A DNA stretch of 49,279 bases. Source: JAIOPA01 sp046076045 (lineage in GTDB: Bacteria > Eisenbacteria > RBG-16-71-46). Each line of letters opens with the position of its first letter. Within the stretch, counting starts at the first letter, position 1. A program made the translations under genes and the position numbers. Shown here piece by piece: positions 18,154 through 27,221 of this stretch. The notes beneath the pieces are model-generated. The model was not told the DNA's origin, ran no database searches, and saw only the letters and a program-made list of their open reading frames with translations. Where the stretch lies: positions 1 through 49,279 of the forward strand of contig JBJTRI010000117.1 in the NCBI GenBank assembly GCA_046076045.1, read 5' to 3'.

Positions 18154-19641
18154 GTGAGTGACCGCGTGGCGTGGACGGACAAGGTGGGCCCCGAGGCCCT
18201 GACGTTCGATGACGTCCTGCTGGTGCCGCGCTACGCCGCCCTGCATCCGCGCGACGTGGACACGCGCTCGCGCTTCACGCGCCGCATCGGGGTCAACATC
18301 CCCATCGTGAGCGCGGCCATGGACACGGTCACCGAGTCCACGCTCGCCATCGCCATGGCCCGCCTGGGCGGCATCGGCGTGGTGCACAAGAACATGTCCA
18401 TCGAGGACCAGTACGCTCAGGTGGACCGCGTCAAGCGCAGCGAGAGCGGGATGATCGTGGACCCCGTCACGCTCCCACCGTCCGCCACGCTCGCCGAGGC
18501 GCACGCCATCATGGCGCGCTTCCACATCTCGGGCGTGCCCATCACCGAGGACGGCAAGCTGGTCGGCATCCTCACCAACCGCGACCTGCGGTTCGAGGAC
18601 GACCACTCGCTGCGCGTGACCGAGGTCATGACGCGCGCGCGTCTGGTGACCGCTCCGGTCGGCACCACGCTGACCGAGGCGCGCGCCATCCTCGCCAAGC
18701 ACCGCATCGAGAAGCTCCCGGTGGTGGACGAGCACATGATGCTCAAGGGCCTCATCACCGTGAAGGACATCGAGAAGCGCATCAAGCACCCGCACGCCTG
18801 CAAGGACGAGCTCGGCCGCCTGCGCGTCGCCGCTGCGGTGGGCGCGGCGGGCGACTTCCTCGAACGCGCGCAGGAGCTCGCTCGCGCCGGGGTGGACGCG
18901 CTCGTGGTGGACTCGGCGCACGGCCATTCCATCGGCGTGCTCGAGGCGACGCGCAAGCTCAAGGCCGCGCTCCCCGAAACCGACCTCGTGGTCGGCAACG
19001 TCGGCACCGGCGAGGGCGCGCGTGCGGTGGCCGATGCCGGCGCCGACGCGGTCAAGGTCGGCATGGGCCCGGGCGCGATCTGCACCACGCGCGTGGTCAC
19101 CGGCGCCGGCATGGCGCAGGTCACCGCCATCCTCGAGGCCGCGCGAGCGCTCGAGGGCACCGACGTCCCGGTCGTCGCCGACGGCGGCGTGAAGTACTCC
19201 GGCGACCTCGTGAAGGCCCTCGCTTCCGGTGGGCACACCGTCATGATGGGCGGGATGTTCGCGGGCACGGAGGAGAGCCCCGGCGAGGTCGTGCTCTACG
19301 AGGGACGCCAGTACAAGGTCTATCGCGGCATGGGCTCGCTCTCGGCCATGGCCACCGCCAAGGGCAGCCGCGAGCGCTACTTCCAGGACAACACCGACGA
19401 GTTGTCGAAGCTCGTGCCCGAGGGCATCGAGGGTCGCGTCCCGCTCAAGGGCCCGCTGTCCTCCACGGTGTACCAGCTCGTGGGCGGGCTGCGCGCGGGC
19501 ATGGGTTACTGCGGCGTCGGCACCGTGCAGGACCTCCGGACGAAGTCGCGATTCGTGCGCATCTCCGCGGCCGGTCTGCGCGAGAGCCACCCGCACGACG
19601 TCAAGATCACGAAGGAAGCGCCCAACTACGAGGCGCGCTGA
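18154..19641 (+). CDS. guaB: inosine-5'-monophosphate dehydrogenase
   Basis: GuaB oxidises IMP to XMP with NAD+, the first committed step of guanine nucleotide synthesis. The 495-residue protein has the split TIM barrel with ALTFDDVLLVPRYA near the start, a CBS-domain pair inserted at ~95-205 (PSATLAEAHAIMARFHISGVP, IEKLPVVDEH), VVDSAHGHS, and the catalytic loop GPGAICTTRVVTG with Cys310. The flap EGIEGRVPLKGP and the MGSLSAM loop are intact. Translation starts at a GTG preceded by GAGGGGGA. It probably also belongs to the transcript starting near 17311. Confidence 0.97.
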   Translation: MSDRVAWTDKVGPEALTFDDVLLVPRYAALHPRDVDTRSRFTRRIGVNIPIVSAAMDTVTESTLAIAMARLGGIGVVHKNMSIEDQYAQVDRVKRSESGMIVDPVTLPPSATLAEAHAIMARFHISGVPITEDGKLVGILTNRDLRFEDDHSLRVTEVMTRARLVTAPVGTTLTEARAILAKHRIEKLPVVDEHMMLKGLITVKDIEKRIKHPHACKDELGRLRVAAAVGAAGDFLERAQELARAGVDALVVDSAHGHSIGVLEATRKLKAALPETDLVVGNVGTGEGARAVADAGADAVKVGMGPGAICTTRVVTGAGMAQVTAILEAARALEGTDVPVVADGGVKYSGDLVKALASGGHTVMMGGMFAGTEESPGEVVLYEGRQYKVYRGMGSLSAMATAKGSRERYFQDNTDELSKLVPEGIEGRVPLKGPLSSTVYQLVGGLRAGMGYCGVGTVQDLRTKSRFVRISAAGLRESHPHDVKITKEAPNYEAR

Positions 19642-20188
19642 CCGCCGTACGTCGGCGCGTCCGCTTCGTTCGCCCCCCGCGGCACCAACGTTCCCCGAAC
19701 GGAACCCGGCTGACGCGCACCCCTGCTTCGCGCGCTCACGCCGCGCCCGTCACTCGTGCGTCGAGGGCCGACGACGCCCCGCGCACAATGGGTTAGGCGC
19801 CTTCCGGCGACTCCCGTGCGACGCGATCGCAGGGTTGCGGGGGCGTACGGTGTGGCTCGCGTCGGTCCGGCGCGCGGCTCGCTTCGCGGGCCACTTCGTT
19901 CGCGTCCGTTCGGTGCGGCGTGCGTTGTCGGAATCCTCGCCATCGGACCCGACTTCGTTCGCTCCGCACCCCACGCCTGCGCGTCCGCACGAGCGGTCGG
20001 TCCTCGTCCACCGGCACCCCGCGGAGGACACGATTGGGCCCTCGAACGACTCACGATTCCGGGTGCGCGCGCTCGTGCGAGCGGTTAGAGTGCGGCCACC
20101 CGAGGGTCGAGTGGAGAACGCTCCCCGCGGGACATCGCGCGCACCGCACCACGTTCGTCGTGTCGAACTCTCTACCGGGGGGGAGTCC
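19642..20188. other. 547-base gap with no gene seen
   Basis: The gap after guaB has no convincing reading frame: codon third positions are not GC-biased in any frame. It contains scattered CTTCGTTCGC-like short repeats and no strong hairpin. An unrecognised regulatory RNA or a promoter for the 20189 gene could lie here, but nothing clear supports it. Confidence 0.4.
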
Positions 20189-20713
20189 ATGCGTTCGTTC
20201 GGGAGTCTTCGAGGCAATCCCACGCTGCGATCCATGGTCGCGCAGACCGGGCGCCGTCGCATGTACGCGACGATCCTGCCGGCGCCCGAGGCCGATGCGC
20301 GCAGCCTCACGAGCACGCGCGAGTTCTTCGAGCGACTGCACGACACGCTGCTGCCGAGCATGGCTCACGTGGACGACACGCCCGAGGGTGCGTTGCGCTA
20401 CTTCGGCTCGTCGGCCATGCGCCTGTGGGCGTTCGTCACCCCGAACGCCACCGCGCTCGCCTACGACCAGGCCGAGACCCCGTCGCAGATCCGCGAGCGC
20501 GCGCGGCGCTGGCTCAACTGCCTCGCCACGCGCACCGCGCCGGGGCTGGCGAGCCCGCACTGGGGGCATCCGGTGTACGGCGCGCGCCTCGACCCGCACT
20601 CGGGTCGCCTCGACGTGGTGTGGTCGAACCCCGGCGAGTGGTGCGACGCGGTGCTGCGCGGCGTGCTGCCGCCGCGCGAGCACGACCGTCCCCTCGAGTG
20701 GGCGCTCGGCTAG
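20189..20713 (+). CDS. hypothetical protein
   Basis: The 174-residue protein is not recognised. It has no signal peptide or membrane helix. It begins MRSFGSLRGNPTLRSMVAQ, is mixed alpha/beta, and has several tryptophans, including SPHWGHPVYGARLDPHSGRL and VVWSNPGEWCDAVL in the C-terminal third. I chose the ATG at 20189 because GGGGGGGAG lies 4-12 bases upstream; in-frame sequence before it lacks coding codon bias. It stands alone between a long empty gap and a bidirectional terminator, so no function can be inferred. Confidence 0.6.
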   Translation: MRSFGSLRGNPTLRSMVAQTGRRRMYATILPAPEADARSLTSTREFFERLHDTLLPSMAHVDDTPEGALRYFGSSAMRLWAFVTPNATALAYDQAETPSQIRERARRWLNCLATRTAPGLASPHWGHPVYGARLDPHSGRLDVVWSNPGEWCDAVLRGVLPPREHDRPLEWALG

Positions 20714-20758
20714 CGGATCCGCTTCCCCGCACATCGCTGCGGAGGACCGGACGGGCGA

Positions 20759-20789
20759 AAGGCCCCGGGCGCCATGCGCTCGGGGCCTT
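20759..20789. terminator. bidirectional terminator between convergent genes
   Basis: Arms AAGGCCCCG (20759-20767) and CGGGGCCTT (20781-20789) surround a 13-base loop. GAAA precedes the left arm and TTCG follows the right one, so it can serve both the plus-strand gene ending at 20713 and the minus-strand gene ending at 20837. Confidence 0.75.
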
Positions 20790-20836
20790 CGCGTCCGTCC
20801 AGCGGCGATGGCCGGGGACGGCGGATCGGGTGGGCC

Positions 20837-21601
20837 TCAGGCCTTCGGGAACTCGAAGCGGAAGCTCGGGTCGAGGGCGCGGATCTCGTTGACCACGCGC
20901 TCGACGTCCTCCTGCGTGTTCGCGTCGGGGTTGCGGCGCCAGGCGTCGAAGCGGTCGAGCAACTCGTCCTGCTTGGCGCGCAGCAACTCCTGCTGGGCGT
21001 GCTCGTCCACCGCACGTTCGAGGTGGTAGACCTCGCCGCGCGACAGCCGCTGGGCCAGGTCGAGGTACTCGCCGCGCATGTGCGACAGGATGCGCAGGTA
21101 CTTGTCGAAGCCCTTCGAGAGCTTCTCGAGCACGTCCGAGACGCCCGCGTTCTTGCGGTGCATCTGCTGCGAGTAGGTGTACGCGAAGTGGTAGTAGGTC
21201 TTGCCGCGCCCGATGTAGGCCTCCTCGTTCGGCTGCACGCGCGGGCGGGCGCCACCGGCGAGCGCCGGGTTGTCGAAGATGCCGATCGAGACGAGCAGGA
21301 AGTCGGCGTTCGTCTTGTAGATGCGGTACTTGAGCCGCGCGTCGGCCGAGGTCGAGAGTCGGCGGAACACGTCGGTGTCGTACTTCGACAGGAACTTGCG
21401 CGACTGCTCCACGTACTCCGGGTTGATGAAGGAGTGGAGCAGGTGCGCCAGATAGACGTTCACGTCCTCGTCGTACCCGTCGGTGTTCGAGACCAGGCCC
21501 GTCTCCATGCGGCTGTACAGGAGGCAGTTGATCATGAAGTGGTACGTGGGCTGGAGGTCCCGACGATGGTCGGTGAGATCGACGTAGTGACGGGGATCCA
21601 T
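20837..21601 (-). CDS. conserved hypothetical helical protein
   Basis: The 254-residue protein is soluble and mostly alpha-helical, with no signal peptide. It begins MDPRHYVDLTDHRRDLQPTYH. Notable stretches are YLAHLLHSFINPEYVEQ, the tyrosine-rich GRGKTYYHFAYTYSQQMHRK, and charged helices to the end (VYHLERAVDEHAQQELLRAK). I do not recognise the family. AGGCGAGG lies 7-14 bases before the chosen ATG; an ATG 13 codons upstream (21640) has a poorer site. It is monocistronic and converges on the 20189 gene. Coding bias is strong, so the gene itself is real. Confidence 0.7.
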   Translation of the reverse strand: MDPRHYVDLTDHRRDLQPTYHFMINCLLYSRMETGLVSNTDGYDEDVNVYLAHLLHSFINPEYVEQSRKFLSKYDTDVFRRLSTSADARLKYRIYKTNADFLLVSIGIFDNPALAGGARPRVQPNEEAYIGRGKTYYHFAYTYSQQMHRKNAGVSDVLEKLSKGFDKYLRILSHMRGEYLDLAQRLSRGEVYHLERAVDEHAQQELLRAKQDELLDRFDAWRRNPDANTQEDVERVVNEIRALDPSFRFEFPKA

Positions 21602-22168
21602 GTGCGGCCTCGCCTGCGGGGGGAGTGAGGAGGTTGCCATCCGAGAGGTGCCGAGCCCCCTCCGATGGATACCCACAGCATCGGCCGTGCCACGGGGGGC
21701 GTTCAGCGTTTCGTGACGTAACCGCCGCAGCCATGGTCCCGGGGTACGTGCGGGGCGATGCGTGAAGCCCTTGCGGCACGGCGAGGTGGGCCTGTCCACC
21801 CGGTCCGGCGGGCCATCCGGCCCGTTCCGCACGCTCCAGCGGGTTCGCCACCCCATCGTCGCGCGTGCGTCGCCGGCGTCCGTCGTGCATCGTGCGGAAT
21901 GCAACGCCAGCCGCGGGCGCACGGTCGCGTCGTGGCTGGCGGGGCGACACCGCTGCGCCGCTTGAGGATGGGCCCGCAACAGCACGCTCGAAGCGGTGTC
22001 GCGACTCGGGCCACGGTGGCCATCGCCATCGCGATCGGATGTGAATTGTCCCCGCGATGGCAATGCGGGGATGCGGGGCATGGGCTTTGCGTGGTGGAAT
22101 GGAGAATACGGCCCGCCCATGTGACGCTTCCCCGGCGTCCTCACCCCTCGCTCTGGATCCCCGCCGCC
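21602..22168. other. 567-base gap upstream of the chemosensory-like operon
   Basis: No convincing gene is seen. The region holds divergent regulatory space for the minus-strand 20837 gene and the plus-strand operon from 22169. It is less GC-rich near 22020-22110. CCCCGCGATGGCAATGCGGGG (22051-22071) forms a short hairpin with 6-base arms. No clear -35/-10 pair could be assigned. Confidence 0.35.
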
Positions 22169-23590
22169 ATGTCCCGCGACCTGCTTCCCGACGACGAACC
22201 CATGACGCCCCCCATCGGGCCCGGCCTTCGGCTGCGGCTGTGGGCGGGGTGCCTCACCGGTTCGCTCCTCGCAGGTGCCGGGGTGGCCTGGGTGCTCTGG
22301 AGCCCGGACACGCCCGTGCAGCCCGACGCGGTGTTCGCGACCCTCGTGGTCTCGTGCGGACTCTCGATCGTGGTGGGCGCGGTGTTCGCGCTCTGGCTCG
22401 ACCACCATCTGACCGGCCACCTGCGTGGACTCCTCGTCGGCTTGCGCTCGGGCCGCTCGAGCGACCTGCGCGGGCTGCCCGCCGACTTCGGTTGGGGCGA
22501 GTTGTCCGCGCTGGGCGATGCGGTGCAGGAGTCGCTCGACCGACAGGTCTTCGATGCGCGCGCCGTGACCGACCTGGATCGCACCCGTCGTCAGATGGCC
22601 GAACTGCGTGCCCGCCTCGAGGCTTGGGTCGCGGGCGGCGCATTCGAGCCCACCGAGTCGTACGAGGGCGAGGTCGGCGGTCTGGCCGCACTCGTCGCAG
22701 TGGGTGCGGGGCGCTCGAATGCCGGCGACGATGCGCAGGTGGATGCCGCACGCCGTCTGGCGGCCGCGCTCTCGGTGGTGGTGCGCGAGGCGCACGACGT
22801 CGCTGCGCAGGCCGAGCGCGGTTTCGTCGAGGCGACCTCGCTCCAGACCTCGGTGCGCGAGTTGCAGCGGCTCGCCGGGGAGTTGGACCACGCACTCGCC
22901 AACTCCATCGCCACGCCCGTCGCGGGCCCCGACCCGATCGCGGAGCGCGCGCGCCAGGCGCTCGAGGACCTGGTCGAGGCCTCGGCCACCAGCGTGGACT
23001 CGCTCGGGCAGGGGCTGTTGCGCGTGCACGACATCTCCGAACTGGTGCAGCGGCTCGCCAACCGCGCCACGCTCATCGCCATCCAGACGCTGTCCGGTAC
23101 CGGCGACCCCGCCACGGCCGCCGACGAACTCAAGCAGCTCGCGCGTGACGTGCGCGAGGCGACCGACCGCACCCAGACCTACACCGACGAGATCGACGCG
23201 GCGGTCACGGCCGCCGACGCCGCGATGCGCGAGGCGCGCACGCGTGCGATCGAGCGCCTGTCGGCGCCCGAGCCCGTGGAAGCCGCCCCGACCGGCCCGC
23301 GTGCGCCCGACACGGCCCGTCTCATGGAGCGCGTGCTCGAGATGGTGCGCGACACCTCCGCCAAGGGCGAGCGCGTCTCGGCGGCGAGCGAGCGCGCCTC
23401 GAGCATGGCCGAGCGCATCGCGCGCCGACTCGAGGGCGATGCCACCATGGCCGACTCGCTCGCGGCGCGTTACGCGGCCCCCGTCGAACCGCTGCCCGCC
23501 GAACCCGAGATCGTGCCGGCACTCCGCTTGGTGGACGAGTCCGTACCCAGCGACGACCCGAACGCCCGTCGCGGTGAGGAGCGCCCATGA
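22169..23590 (+). CDS. MCP-like membrane protein with degenerate signalling tip
   Basis: The 473-residue protein has two membrane helices (~residues 22-43 and ~56-77) with a tiny loop between them, so no real sensor domain outside the cell. A HAMP-like segment (~80-130) follows, then a long Ala-rich coiled coil to ~440. Residues 289-335 (ISELVQRLANRATLIAIQT..., ...AADELKQLARDVREAT) align by eye with the hairpin tip of methyl-accepting chemotaxis proteins (IAxQTNLLALNAAIEAARAGE...VAxEVRxLA), but the invariant NAxIEAARAGE core is replaced by IQTLSGTGDP. It should thus be an altered receptor. Its stop overlaps the next gene (ATGA). The ribosome site is weak; an ATG at 22202 is an alternative. 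Confidence 0.7.
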   Translation: MSRDLLPDDEPMTPPIGPGLRLRLWAGCLTGSLLAGAGVAWVLWSPDTPVQPDAVFATLVVSCGLSIVVGAVFALWLDHHLTGHLRGLLVGLRSGRSSDLRGLPADFGWGELSALGDAVQESLDRQVFDARAVTDLDRTRRQMAELRARLEAWVAGGAFEPTESYEGEVGGLAALVAVGAGRSNAGDDAQVDAARRLAAALSVVVREAHDVAAQAERGFVEATSLQTSVRELQRLAGELDHALANSIATPVAGPDPIAERARQALEDLVEASATSVDSLGQGLLRVHDISELVQRLANRATLIAIQTLSGTGDPATAADELKQLARDVREATDRTQTYTDEIDAAVTAADAAMREARTRAIERLSAPEPVEAAPTGPRAPDTARLMERVLEMVRDTSAKGERVSAASERASSMAERIARRLEGDATMADSLAARYAAPVEPLPAEPEIVPALRLVDESVPSDDPNARRGEERP

Positions 23591-25308
23591 CGCCCGCGCA
23601 CGGTCACGACGGTTCCGAGGCGCGCGCCATCGCGCGCGGCCTCCGCGTCGCCCTCGACGCCGCGTTCGCGTCGCGTGGTCCCGATGCGCAGGCGTGGTCC
23701 GCCGCGGTGGACGTCGCCGAAATCCTCGGACTCGAGGGACTCGCCGATGTGCTGCGCGAGGCGCGTCGTCATCGCGAGCCGCGTCCCGCCGGACTCGACC
23801 ACGCGCTCGAACGGGTTCAGCGCCTCGCCACCGAGTGCGAGGGACGCGGTGACCTCGCCGCGTTCACCGAGGCCGATCGCGAACTCGCCGCGCTCGCGGC
23901 GACGATCGCGCAGCAGGAGTGGGTGGTGACGCCGGGCGTCCCGGCACCTCCCACGCCCGCGCAGTCGCTCGCCGACCTGCTCGCCGACCTGCCCGTCGAG
24001 GACGCCACCGTGCTTGCGCGCGGTGTGGTGTCGCTGCCGGTCTCGGCGGCCCTGCGTGCCGCGCTCGACTGGTTGGGTGCCGACGAGGGTGGCCCGATCC
24101 AGGTCGCGACGCAGGACGGCGTCGTCACGCTCACCTTCCGAGTCGTGCACACTCCCGGGTTGTCCCCCGCGGGCTCGGTGCTCGCGCTCGTGGGCGGCGC
24201 GCTGGTGCCGGTGGATGCCACGCGGTGGAGCGTGCGAGTGCCGCTGCATGCGGATCGCCCGCCGTTCCTGCTCGCGCGTCAGGGCGAGCTGCGCCTCGCG
24301 GTGCCGTGGCACGCGGTGGCGAACCTGCGCATCACCGCGGCCGCCGTGCGCGAGGCGTTCGAGGAGCCGTCGCTCGCGCCGTGGTCGCCCTATCGGCGAC
24401 CCGAGGGCGAGCGTCCCTCGGCGCTCCTCGCCCAGGGTCTGTCGCGGGCATGGCTGCACCTCGATCACATCGTGTGGCGCGTGTTCGCGACCCCCGAGCC
24501 CGCACATGCGCCGGCCGAGGTCCCGGGTTCGCACCTCGCAGTGCACACCGACGATGGCGAGGCGTACTGGGTCGTGGATGCGGTCGCCGCGTTGCGCGCC
24601 GTGCCCCCGGTGGACACGCCTCCGCCGAGTCCCCGCCCACGCGCGTCGTCGCCGTCGGCCTTCGTGGCGCGTCCCGCGAGTGCCGCGCCCATGTCGGCGA
24701 CGAGCGCGACCGCCGAACCCGTCGCGGGGCCCGCTCCGGAGCCCACGCCAGCGCCCGCACCTGCGCCGCGGCCCTCCACCATCATCCCCATGCCGGTGCC
24801 GCGGCCCGCGCCGCGCCCCGCGTCCACCGAACCCGCGCTCCTCGGGCGCGAGCACGTCGTGCCGATCGCAGGTCGCCCGCGGCCCGTCACGCCCGCGCCC
24901 CGTCGCGCGCCGGTCGAGGCCCCGCGCCCCGCGGCCCGTCGTGCGCTCGTCGTGGACGACTCCATGGTCGCTCGCCTGGCGCTCGGTCGTGTGCTCGAGG
25001 CCCACGGCTGGGTGGTCGAGGGTGTCGAGAGCGCGTCGGCCATGTGGCAGGCGATCGACGATCAGGATTGGGATGCGGTCTTCCTCGACGTCTCGCTGCC
25101 CGACGCCATCGAGCGTGAGCATCTCCGTCAGGCGGTGGCTCGGCGTCTCGTCGTGCGCAAGCCGTTCGAGATCGTGGCGCTGACGCGCGACCGTAGCGAG
25201 GACCGCCTCGCCACGGCGGCCGGCATCCTGGAGACGGTGCGCAAGCCGTTCGGTCCCGACGCGCTCGAAGGCCTGGCGCGGCGGCTCGACGCGGACGCGC
25301 GCGGATGA
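23587..25308 (+). CDS. CheA-like scaffold: eroded Hpt and ATPase regions, CheW-like domain, intact receiver
   Basis: The 573-residue protein begins with helices (~1-110) whose segment AWSAAVDVAEILGLEGLADVL resembles an Hpt domain (HTLKGxAxxLGL) without the phospho-histidine. Residues ~142-222 resemble the C-terminal half of a HATPase domain (IQVATQDGVVTLTFRV, then SVLALVGGALVPVDATRWSVRVPL) but lack N, G1 and G2 boxes. A CheW-like domain follows directly (~225-345: FLLARQGELRLAVPWHAVANL), as in CheA. After a Pro/Ala-rich linker (~345-450) comes a receiver with DD458-459, phospho-acceptor D501 (FLDVSLPD) and RKPFG lysine near 553. No kinase activity is expected. It overlaps both neighbours by ATGA. 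Confidence 0.65.
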   Translation: MTPAHGHDGSEARAIARGLRVALDAAFASRGPDAQAWSAAVDVAEILGLEGLADVLREARRHREPRPAGLDHALERVQRLATECEGRGDLAAFTEADRELAALAATIAQQEWVVTPGVPAPPTPAQSLADLLADLPVEDATVLARGVVSLPVSAALRAALDWLGADEGGPIQVATQDGVVTLTFRVVHTPGLSPAGSVLALVGGALVPVDATRWSVRVPLHADRPPFLLARQGELRLAVPWHAVANLRITAAAVREAFEEPSLAPWSPYRRPEGERPSALLAQGLSRAWLHLDHIVWRVFATPEPAHAPAEVPGSHLAVHTDDGEAYWVVDAVAALRAVPPVDTPPPSPRPRASSPSAFVARPASAAPMSATSATAEPVAGPAPEPTPAPAPAPRPSTIIPMPVPRPAPRPASTEPALLGREHVVPIAGRPRPVTPAPRRAPVEAPRPAARRALVVDDSMVARLALGRVLEAHGWVVEGVESASAMWQAIDDQDWDAVFLDVSLPDAIEREHLRQAVARRLVVRKPFEIVALTRDRSEDRLATAAGILETVRKPFGPDALEGLARRLDADARG

Positions 25309-26747
25309 TCCCGCCGGCGGAACGGCCGGCCAGCGAGCCGCTGGTGCTCGTCGCGGTCGAGGACCCGAGTGTCACCGACCTCCTCGCGTTCGCACTCGAA
25401 GTCCAGCGCCTCCGGGTGCGGCTCGTGCGCGACGGCGAGCAGGCTCTGCAGACCGCGCTCGTGGCGCACCCGCATCTGGTCATCGCGGACCTGCGCCTGT
25501 CGCGCCGCTCCGGGTTCGAGTTGTGCGAGGCGCTGCGTCGCGACCCCGCGCTCGCGGATGTTCCCGTGTTGCTGCTCGCCTCCGCTGCCGACACCGAGGC
25601 CCGGGTCGAGGCGCTGTCGCGGGGGGCCGACGATCTCGTCTCGAAGCCGTTCTCGCCCCGCGAGCTCATGGCGCGCGTACAGCGTCTCCTTGCGCGCTCG
25701 CGCGAGACCCGATCGCTGCGTGCGCGTGCCGCCGATCTGGAGCGCGAACTCGCGCGCGCCGAGGCCGACGCGAAGCGCGCTCGCTCGCTCGGTGCGCACC
25801 AGCGGGAGTTGCGCGCGCTGGCGGCGCAGGCGGGGGAGGGCTTGCTGCGCACGCTCGACCTCGACGCGCTCGACGTGCGCCTCGTACGCGAGGTGAAGCG
25901 CGCCACGGGGTCGCGCAGTGCGGCGTTGTTCGAGTGCGTCGAGGACGGTCTGGTGCTGCGCACGGTCGCCGGCGACCTGCCCGAGCGCTGGGCGCCGTTC
26001 CATGGCCATGGCCTCGCCGCGACGCTGGCGCAGGTACGCGACCTCGCGCGCCCGGTGCGCGTCTCGGAGTTGGCGCGTGCCCACGAGGGTGCCGAGGCCG
26101 TGCGGCAGTTGACCACCCACGGCGTCGCGTGTCTCGCGGTGCTTGCGGGCCATGGCGCACCACTCGCCGTGATCGCGTGCGAGGACCGCGCCGACGGTGC
26201 CGCGCACACCGCAGAAGCGCTCGATCGTCTTGCGGTGCTGAGCGACGCGGCCGCTCCCGCACGCGCGGCCGCCCGCAGTTTCCGCGAGCAACAGGACCGC
26301 TTGCTCGAGGCGCTTGCGGAGCCGGTGGCGAACGACCCCGTGCGACGCACGGCCGCCCGCGAAGCGGTGGTGCGCATCTCCCGCGTCGCCGAGGACCTCG
26401 CGCTCGACCCGCTCGTGCGTCAACGGCTCGCCACGCTCATGCGGGTGGGGGCATGGGGCTGGAGCGACGCCGGACGGGCGGCGTTCGCGGCGCTGTCGAA
26501 CGGCGATGCGACCGGGCGCATGCGGGCCCTGCGCGGGATCGTCGAGGACGCGGTGCGGTTCGCCGATGGTGCGCAAGGGGATCGCGCCGAGGTGCGGCTC
26601 GCGGCTGCAGGACTTCGCTTCCAGTCGCTGCGTGCGAGTGGGCGCAGTGCTCACGAGGCCTGGCGCACGACCGCACATTGGCTCGGGTTGCCCTCCGACC
26701 CCGACCTGCACGAGCGGTTCCCCGAGGCGTTCGAGTCCGCGAGCTGA
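25305..26747 (+). CDS. receiver-GAF response regulator with degenerate HD-GYP-like C-terminus
   Basis: The 480-residue protein starts with an intact receiver domain (~13-130: acidic E19/D20, phospho-acceptor D62 in VIADLRLS, S93, K114 in SKPFS). A coiled-coil linker (~130-175) leads to a GAF-like domain (~175-330). The last 140 residues resemble an HD-GYP output domain in pattern (VVRISRVAEDLALDPLVRQRLATLM and a final SDPDLHERFPEAF, like FDPxLVxAF) but the HD pair is replaced by RVGAWGWSD and no GYP motif is present. It would then be a non-enzymatic output or adaptor. Its ATG overlaps the previous stop (ATGA). It ends the operon. Confidence 0.65.
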   Translation: MIPPAERPASEPLVLVAVEDPSVTDLLAFALEVQRLRVRLVRDGEQALQTALVAHPHLVIADLRLSRRSGFELCEALRRDPALADVPVLLLASAADTEARVEALSRGADDLVSKPFSPRELMARVQRLLARSRETRSLRARAADLERELARAEADAKRARSLGAHQRELRALAAQAGEGLLRTLDLDALDVRLVREVKRATGSRSAALFECVEDGLVLRTVAGDLPERWAPFHGHGLAATLAQVRDLARPVRVSELARAHEGAEAVRQLTTHGVACLAVLAGHGAPLAVIACEDRADGAAHTAEALDRLAVLSDAAAPARAAARSFREQQDRLLEALAEPVANDPVRRTAAREAVVRISRVAEDLALDPLVRQRLATLMRVGAWGWSDAGRAAFAALSNGDATGRMRALRGIVEDAVRFADGAQGDRAEVRLAAAGLRFQSLRASGRSAHEAWRTTAHWLGLPSDPDLHERFPEAFESAS

Positions 26748-27221
26748 GCGTACTCGCTCGCGTGTGTGCGAGGGAGAGCACGCAAGCGCTCGAGCATCCC
26801 GAACCATGGTCGAGCGACTCGGATCGTGGGCCGTCCACGTCGGAGACCGCCGTTCACCGAAACGCACCCGTTGTCGCGTGTGACGTGACCCTTCCTGTCG
26901 CGCGTGTCGGGCGATCGTCGTCATCGCAGCGAGGCGAGTCGTCGCAACGACGCTGCAGCGCATGGGTACGCATGACGATGTTCATCGCAGGACGACGAAG
27001 TTCAGCCGTGTGTAATTGACCATGGGCGTTTCCGACATCTGACCGCACGGTGGTCCTATCACTACCTCACGATATCCGTATCATCAGGGTCCAGAGGAAT
27101 ACCACTCCTCTCGACGCAGTGTCCCGCTTCCCCTCGGGCCTGCACGCGTGCCCGCTCGGGCACGTGTCGTCCGAGTCGGTCCAACCCCGGATCGCACTCG
27201 TCCTCGGGTCAGTCGAGTGCG
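26748..27221. other. intergenic region with reduced GC
   Basis: About 470 bases follow the chemosensory-like operon. No gene is seen. The stretch 26880-27120 is lower in GC than its surroundings, and has an imperfect hairpin AGAGGA(27093)...TCCTCT(27111). It leads into the decayed C-terminal coding remnant at 27222-27293, so part of it may be the remains of a lost secreted-protein gene. Confidence 0.4.

Noticed and set aside
17941..19596. A 551-codon minus-strand frame opposite guaB
   Set aside because: It is antisense to a complete IMP dehydrogenase and has no recognisable domain.
19642..20188. A structured RNA gene in the long gap after guaB
   Set aside because: No hairpins or conserved RNA motifs (RNase P, SRP, tmRNA, 6S) could be read.
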